Shown: positions 58,650 to 64,000 of the stretch, piece after piece
Layout: each line of letters opens with the position of its first letter
Numbering within the stretch: position 1 is the stretch's first letter
Assembly: GCA_936440205.1 (NCBI GenBank)
Contig: OW387136.1
Coordinates: 36,549,427-36,613,426, forward strand
Length of the DNA stretch: 64,000 nucleotides
Origin: Lepidonotus clava
Lineage: Eukaryota > Annelida > Polychaeta > Phyllodocida > Polynoidae
Reading direction: 5' to 3'
Made by a program: the position numbers and the translations under genes
Notes under the pieces: model-generated
The model's input: only the letters and a program-made list of their open reading frames with translations
The model's database searches: none
Told to the model about the DNA's origin: nothing

Positions 58650-59900
58650 CAGGGTCCTCCAGTATACCACATGGAGGGCCCTAAAGTATCAGTCACTGCC
58701 GCACGAGCCCACTTGTATCAACTTGGGTCTAATGAAAATGTTAATTTTGGGCCAGAATAATATTTCCAAGAAGGATTTCCAAGCACACTTTATATATATA
58801 CAATGCTATTAATATATGGCAGTTGATCCATTTCTATTTTATAATCATACAAATTGTTTTGGTTTTAAATATATTTTATGTTTGTTATTTCGTTTTATCC
58901 CCATATTTAGAATAAAACACCCCTGAGTATACTCGATCATGAGCGCATAGCCTGATACAATCACTTTTCTCAATACTACTAGCATAATGGTGTTGATGAA
59001 GGCAAGTAGTATACGAAAAGAATGAGTTATTTCAGGACGATAAGTTAAACAGTAATTATCCAAAAAGGATTCTACACAATATAGACACCAAATGAAACTG
59101 ACAAACTTTTTACTCCGCACATAGTTATTGTATACTTCAGTGGAATGTATCAATGATATCCAAAGCTGCTATAGTCTTTAGAGACACATCTTCAGCAGTG
59201 CAACCAATGTTAAAACGAGTACACACGGGATTCATATTTATTACAATCTTTATGGTAATGGTCCGGGGTTCATAGGGGAAATTGGGGCGAGGAGAGGGGG
59301 AATCTGGCAGTTAAAAAGTAGGCTTGGGACCCACCCATAGTTAAAGGGTATCTGAAAGATATCAGTCATCCGAAATCCCTGACTAGTATGTTCTGGTGTG
59401 GGGAACATCTATGTATAGGTTTGCCCCCCACAGTGATAATTGCATACACCACTGGGATCCATGATGACCCCCTGTGGCTGATTTACATATTTGGCGTTTT
59501 CCCTCCTGTATTAGATCAATGGGAATTGTACATAAGTCATCGAGAGAGAGAATTTATATGTTTTAGTGTACCTTTAAACAGATGAGTGTGTTGAGCGATT
59601 AAATAATTTACACTATTCTTTACCTTCAGGAGGGCAAATTAACTCACATGTTTTCTCAATAAGGTAGAGGCAACCTAGGCAATTATGGTGCCATTCCTTA
59701 AATAGAGAATGAACTATACTGGCTATGTATAACAAAAAAGATACAGATAAAATATTGGCTTAGTGGTCTACAATAAACGGAATTGTCTTTTTACAAGGAT
59801 TGATCCACAAGCAAAGTCATAAACATGAAAAACATCGAAATAAAGCCTTAGTAAACATTGTCGTCGAACAATAGTGCGTTTGCAAGTGAGCAGATATGTA
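58650..59900. other. No gene seen
   Basis: AT-rich; short frames only. Confidence 0.4.
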
Positions 59901-59984
59901 AGCCTCCTCAACCCCCCCTCCCTCCCCCTCCCCCAAAGTGCACCCCAGAAGAGACCCAGGTGGTAGGCTGCAGCAGTAATTGAC

Positions 59985-60260
59985 CCTGGAGGTGAGGTGA
60001 AGGGGTCAGACTGACCCCATATGGTCAGTGATTGGGTCTGGTCAGTCACACCTGGTCAGCGCCGCCTGTTCATCACCTTTACCCCCCTCCCCCACGAAAT
60101 TCCACCGACCCCCGGCCAACCTGCTGACCGCCTTATTGATCAGTGTTCAGACTGACCACCAGGGGTCAGGTGTGTAGTCTTAGTACTCGGAAACCTGGGT
60201 GATGCTGACAGGTAAGACATTTGTCAGGCTGGTCAAGTTGGTCAAGGTGGAGCACATGGG
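59985..60260. promoter_or_regulatory. Densest TGGTCAG cluster
   Basis: TGGTCAG occurs three times between 60020 and 60060, then CTGACCACCAGGGGTCAGG (about 60150) and TGGTCAAGTTGGTCAAGG. GACCACCAGGGG resembles GLI or CTCF cores, so more than one factor could read it. Confidence 0.45.
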
Positions 60261-60959
60261 GTTTAAGACGAGGCATGTCAGATGGCTGGTCGATATCAAT
60301 TTAATGGAAAGTCAATAATTATTTATCCAGTGGATCCCGACAAGTTAATGTGAATTGTGATCGAACCACAAGATGGATAGCCCATCCAGTAAGTGCCATC
60401 ACTTGGTATAATATTTATCACATTAATGTATGGGAGAATGTTTTAAGAAATGAAATGAAAACAAATATGATGGGTTGGAATCCCATTCTAATCACAGACC
60501 AGACGTGAAAGAAGAACTACGATTAACTTGGTGTACCCTCGTCAGCTGGTCTATGAGGACGCTATGTATGCAGAGACACGGCATTGGTCGTTAGTTCCCA
60601 TTTGACACCTGACGGGAAAAGGGTTTGAGGTATCTTTATTCTGAAACATTGAACATCGCAATTGCATGCGACTCAAACTGGAAGATGTTGTCAATCATTT
60701 GTAGGTAATTGATACCAGACGTACTAAAGAGGTATTGAAAGTTACAAAAAGCATAACCCTTTACATATAACCACACAGTGAATTGGTACTTCACATTCGT
60801 GTTTTTGTGTCTGCTATATAAAACAAAAGAAATAAGTATACCTCATCTAACTGCCTTTAAGGTTATTTGACTTTACCTGTTTTTTTTAGTTACATACGAA
60901 TCCTTCAAATCAATTTAGTTCATCTGCACAAAGTTCGAAGTGTTATAGTGCATCTACAT

Positions 60960-61040
60960 TTCGGACTGGTCAGGCGAGTGGTCCATGCTGACCCCATGTG
61001 GTGGTCAGTACTGGTCATCAGGTGGTATTCACCAGGCGGT
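60960..61040. promoter_or_regulatory. TGGTCA cluster
   Basis: ACTGGTCAGG, TGGTCC, GCTGACCCC, GTGGTCAGTACTGGTCATC within 65 bp, isolated in AT-rich sequence. Confidence 0.4.
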
Positions 61041-61044
61041 CAAT

Positions 61045-61785
61045 ACACGTATACACGGTCCACTTTCCTGACCGAATTCTGGCCACTGCATTGAACCTGG
61101 GTTCTTGGAAAAGTAATCAACACAGCGGTGGGGCCATGTAGAGGGTAATGGAATTTAAGAACACGTTGATTTGAATCACGTTGGTTTGTATACAAACTTT
61201 GAGAAGTTTCCTTGAATATAAGAAAGGCCACGTTCAGATTCGAAATTGGTAAAAAGAAAAACGTGACACAAATCAAGACTTTATTCAAGTGTGCTGCGTT
61301 TCCTGATACCGATAGGCTTGTGCAGTTGCAAGTGGCAATTTACGTATGATTATCAGAAATGGTGATGAGCGAGTGTTGTCGATAACAGGAAAACCTTGGC
61401 AGGGGGAATATAGAACATTTCTATTACAATATTATAGTGATATGGTAGTTTCTTTTAACTTCTATCAAGGATAGAATCGTTATGCGGATAACTGACTTTA
61501 ATTCAACAATCAAGAATCGTTCAGCAGCGCAAATCCATACATTTTGCTCAGGTTCAAAACTTCAATATTAAATATGGGGAATAAAGCGCAACACTCATAT
61601 AAAAACAGCTTAAGAGAAATCTTATTCTATAAATATTTGAGGGTTTCCTTGCCCATATAGTAAGGTGCACATTCAATTGAAATTCAGCCAAAGTCAGGTC
61701 CTTCCATAGAACATGGTGCACTCTAACCACTTTTTCTCCTACCAAAACAATTCTCATTCCCTTCACCACACCCCTTTGTTGTAGG
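61045..61785. other. No gene seen
   Basis: AT-rich; no repeats noted. Confidence 0.4.
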
Positions 61786-61799
61786 AAGGAAGCTAACCG

Positions 61800-62065
61800 T
61801 CCTCCCACATAAAAACGCTCTGAATTCAGGCCCCCACTATTGGTGTAAAGGGCGTCCTGATTTCCTTTTGAAGATGCAGACTATAGGGTGGGTAGGGGAG
61901 TCTTTAGCATAGGACTCCCTCAAGTAAGTCTTTAGTATGCGCTCGCCTTTTGACCTGCTGACGGGCCCTTATCATGAACAGACCCCGCCGGGTTTTCGGG
62001 GCACTAACCAATCAGCCAGCAGACCAGTCGTGGCTGCTGCTTATGGAGTATGGACACTCGGGTGT
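61800..62065 (+). promoter_or_regulatory. Regulatory-like island containing module C
   Basis: GCTCGCCTTTT (61941-61951) and GCTGACGGGCCCTTATCAT (61957 on) repeat the words of module A at 35765, including an exact 11-mer. AACCAATCAG (a CCAAT box), GACCCCGCCGGG and GGGTGTAAAA follow. The flanks differ from modules A and B. Confidence 0.45.
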
Positions 62066-62605
62066 AAAACCCAAAATATCAGATTTTGTGTTATTTAATT
62101 AAATTACTAGTGTGATGATTTACTGTCGTAATCAATATTCTGGAAAAAGAGTAACAAAAAATTGAAAGTTGATTATCAGCAAGATCGGTATAAAAATGGT
62201 CACAGCTTAGGAGGTTGTAGTATACTTTAATTTTTGTGTCAAGGTTCTGAAATTATCTGGCTTGACTGGAATGGTGGTCAGCACAACTCATAGGTATGAG
62301 AGTTTGGAAACCAATATAGTGAAGTAAACTTAGACTCTACTATGTTCATACTGACTATTCGCTATTGGTTGTGGCCACGCTAAAATGCATCTTTCCGATG
62401 ACATGGTGCAACTTTGATATGGAATGATATAGAACACTTGTAGTTTTTTGAAATGTGCATTCCATAAAGAAAAAGAATAGAGGCACAACTACAGATGGCG
62501 ATAACACTTTTTTATAGAGCGTACAAATAAAGAGAAAGAGACTATTACCATTAACAAGACATTGTAGAATAACAAGAACACATTCTGCGTCCCATAGTAG
62601 AAAGT
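62066..62605. other. No gene seen
   Basis: AT-rich. A minus-strand frame of 95 codons (62355-62642) lacks support. Confidence 0.35.
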
Positions 62606-62610
62606 GTGTG

Positions 62611-62810
62611 AGCGGTTCTGGAGCTGCTCGGCCCTGGAACAATGAGGACCCTGGAGGATTTATGGAGCACTAAGGGTGGATAAAGGAGGGGTTCTTCTTT
62701 ATGGAGGGTCTAATCGGCATTCATTAAGGCAGTCGGCAGCTGGACGCCAAAGACGGGTATGAATATATAAGGTTAAGTTCGGATGTATGGGGTGCTGGGT
62801 GCAATTTATA
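62611..62810. promoter_or_regulatory. GAGCTGCTC island sharing an 18-mer with the 4.1-kb island
   Basis: GAGCTGCTC (62621-62629) lies 155 bp upstream of TGTATGGGGTGCTGGGTG (62784-62801), identical to 4158-4175. Between them, GGCATTCATTAAGGCAG is homeodomain-like. Confidence 0.45.
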
Positions 62811-62814
62811 TTAT

Positions 62815-63120
62815 GTAATCTAATGTATCTAAATTATGTGTTTTCTGACAAAGATTTGATATAGCTTTTTGTTATCGTACTAGATTGATAGGCCTACGTA
62901 TGGAATTGTATATTATTCTTGCTATGCAATTCATTTTGTCTACTTTAATTGATAGTATTAAACAACGTCTAAATGAAGGCCACGTTTTGTAAATATCGGG
63001 TACATGTATGAAACGCTACAATATTAATAACTTTGTCATATTCACTAAGATGTACCTACATTTTAACTAGAATAATGTATTTCTTTCATTGACAGTTATT
63101 TCAAATCATTTTACTACAAA
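62815..63120. other. No gene seen
   Basis: AT-rich flank of the LINE tail. TAGGCCTA at 62889-62896. Confidence 0.35.
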
Positions 63121-63152
63121 AACAAAACAAATATAAAGGAGATACAGAGAGT

Positions 63153-63551
63153 ATGTATATAGTGAATATAGCTGTGGCAAGACTTGATACATTGCATGAA
63201 AAGGCTCTGAAACTGGTAGACTGTAACCACCACAAGTATGAAGATTTTGAGGAGCTCTGTTCTTTGTACAATATTCAAACCCTGTCCCACAGACGCCATG
63301 AGCATCACTGTGCCCTTATGTATACAATGAGTACGATGGGGGATATGTTAGATACAGCCAGGCCAAAAATTCATTTACGAAGTCGTAATAAGGTGAAGTT
63401 CCGTAAGAAAACACCGCGGAAATATGAGAAAATCCTAAAGAGTCCATTGCATAGAGGTATAAAGCTATGGGATCGACTACCCATTGGTGTCCAGAAAGCT
63501 GTTACAAAAGTTAAATTTAAAAGTGAACTAAATATGGTAAAAGTTCTCTGA
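63153..63551 (+). pseudogene. LINE reverse transcriptase, C-terminal domain fragment (132 residues)
   Basis: The spacing of motifs matches the tail seen after the polymerase domain in many animal LINE proteins: LHEKALKLV (residues 14-22), SLYNIQTLSHRR (37-48), LMYTM (55-59), a basic stretch (75-90), KSPLHRGIKLWDRLP (96-110) and FKSEL (122-126). In intact elements this follows the YxDD polymerase, which is absent here. The frame carries no stop until 63551, suggesting a fairly young copy. It is not a host gene; no function is expected from the fragment. Confidence 0.65.
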
Positions 63552-63633
63552 TTTACCCTGGAGTCCTGGCCTAACCACGATAATATCCTCCATCAACTCA
63601 TCTCATCATTTATCTAACTCATTATTATGACTG

Positions 63634-63690
63634 TTGTTTGTTTGTTTGTTTGTCTGTTTGTCTGTTTTTTCTTTGTCTGTTTTTTTTATA
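63634..63690. repeat. (TTTG/TCTG)n microsatellite at the LINE 3' end
   Basis: Repeated TTTG with TCTG variants and T runs; a simple-repeat tail is common at the 3' end of several LINE families. Confidence 0.8.
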
Positions 63691-63715
63691 CACTGGCTGG
63701 AAGAACATGTGAACA

Positions 63716-64000
63716 CGTGAAGTCAATCTGTGAATAATAATAAAAAAGAATGTTTACCGCACATACAGTGCAAGGTATACGTATTTAAAAACATAGCTAT
63801 TAAAATGGATGGATATATTTTGTTCGAGGGCAGGGAGTAGAGTTGGTAGGAGGGAGGGTGTCTAAGGTCCGTTTCGGGAACCAAACCACTGCCAGGATCG
63901 TTAATATTCATCCGCTAAAAGCCCCCTTCGTACCCAGGAAATTAGATCAGACCAGGGTGACTGTAAGGCAAAACTAATATCAGATAAAACCTGCCCATTC
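63716..64000. other. No gene seen
   Basis: AT-rich, then a mixed stretch from about 63830. No motif assigned. Confidence 0.35.

Larger units (their letters stand above)
63123..63715 (+). mobile_element. 5'-truncated non-LTR retrotransposon (LINE) copy
   Basis: Contains the C-terminal end of a LINE reverse-transcriptase protein (63153-63551), then about 80 bp of 3' sequence and a TTTG/TCTG microsatellite. The frame is open from 63123, but no polymerase core, endonuclease or ORF1 lies upstream, so reverse transcription stopped early, as is usual. Clade is uncertain; Jockey- or CR1-like is my best guess. Confidence 0.6.

Noticed and set aside
1-64000. CRISPR arrays, operons, ribosome binding sites, LTR elements, Polintons
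   Set aside because: Nothing in the window has the required repeats, spacing or genes; sequence character is that of an animal nuclear genome.

Overview
The window looks like non-coding DNA from an animal nuclear genome. Roughly 40% of it is G+C. Open frames are short, splice-like signals are scattered, and animal transposon classes are present: a piggyBac-type TTAA miniature element, a CACTG/CAGTG-ended element, CAGNGG-ended miniature elements with poly-G/poly-C runs, and the 5'-truncated tail of a non-LTR retrotransposon. Promoter words (NRF1, ETS, YY1, RFX) and CTCF-like sites point to a bilaterian. A marine invertebrate deuterostome such as a cephalochordate or hemichordate would fit, but that is inference; no conserved gene names the species. 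I recognise no complete protein-coding gene, RNA gene, CRISPR array, LTR element, Polinton or viral relic. Very long introns or a gene desert around regulated genes is the simplest reading.

Layout. 0-5.5 kb: an old inverted-repeat transposon, then regulatory-looking islands with the 9-mer GAGC(A/T)GCTC and TGACC words. 7-13.6 kb: a GC-rich island with a possible short exon, a 33-bp minisatellite, a purine tract, and a CpG-rich ETS/NRF1 promoter with an ATG and splice donor on the plus strand. 15-30 kb: small tandem duplications, miniature transposons, a 25-bp-stem inverted repeat at 19.1 kb and several unique GC-rich islands. 34-39 kb: the densest regulatory stretch, with a duplicated module (35.8 and 36.2 kb), a possible exon at 36.7 kb, a cluster of three GAGC(A/T)GCTC sites beside a near-consensus CTCF site, and a second CTCF-like site in divergent orientation. 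40-50 kb: a triple tandem repeat, a piggyBac miniature element, a CpG-rich promoter on plus (42.5 kb), a hAT-like miniature element, a tandem duplication carrying CTCF-like cores, and a housekeeping-type promoter on minus (49.8 kb) whose YY1 site carries an ATG. 50-64 kb: a 1.45-kb CACTG-ended element with two divergent tRNA-like segments, diverged duplications, further CTGACCA clusters, a third relative of the 35.8-kb module at 61.9 kb, and a LINE tail.

What ties the window together is a recurring vocabulary rather than genes. A perfect one-base-spaced inverted repeat, GAGC(A/T)GCTC, occurs 14 times by hand count where composition predicts well under one. CTGACCA/TGGTCAG occurs about 27 times, clustered. 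TAGGCCTA occurs 9 times. Several islands share longer words, including an exact 18-mer shared by islands 58 kb apart. I read these islands as members of one distributed cis-regulatory system, unproven. Motif and repeat counts were made by eye and should be recounted by computer.
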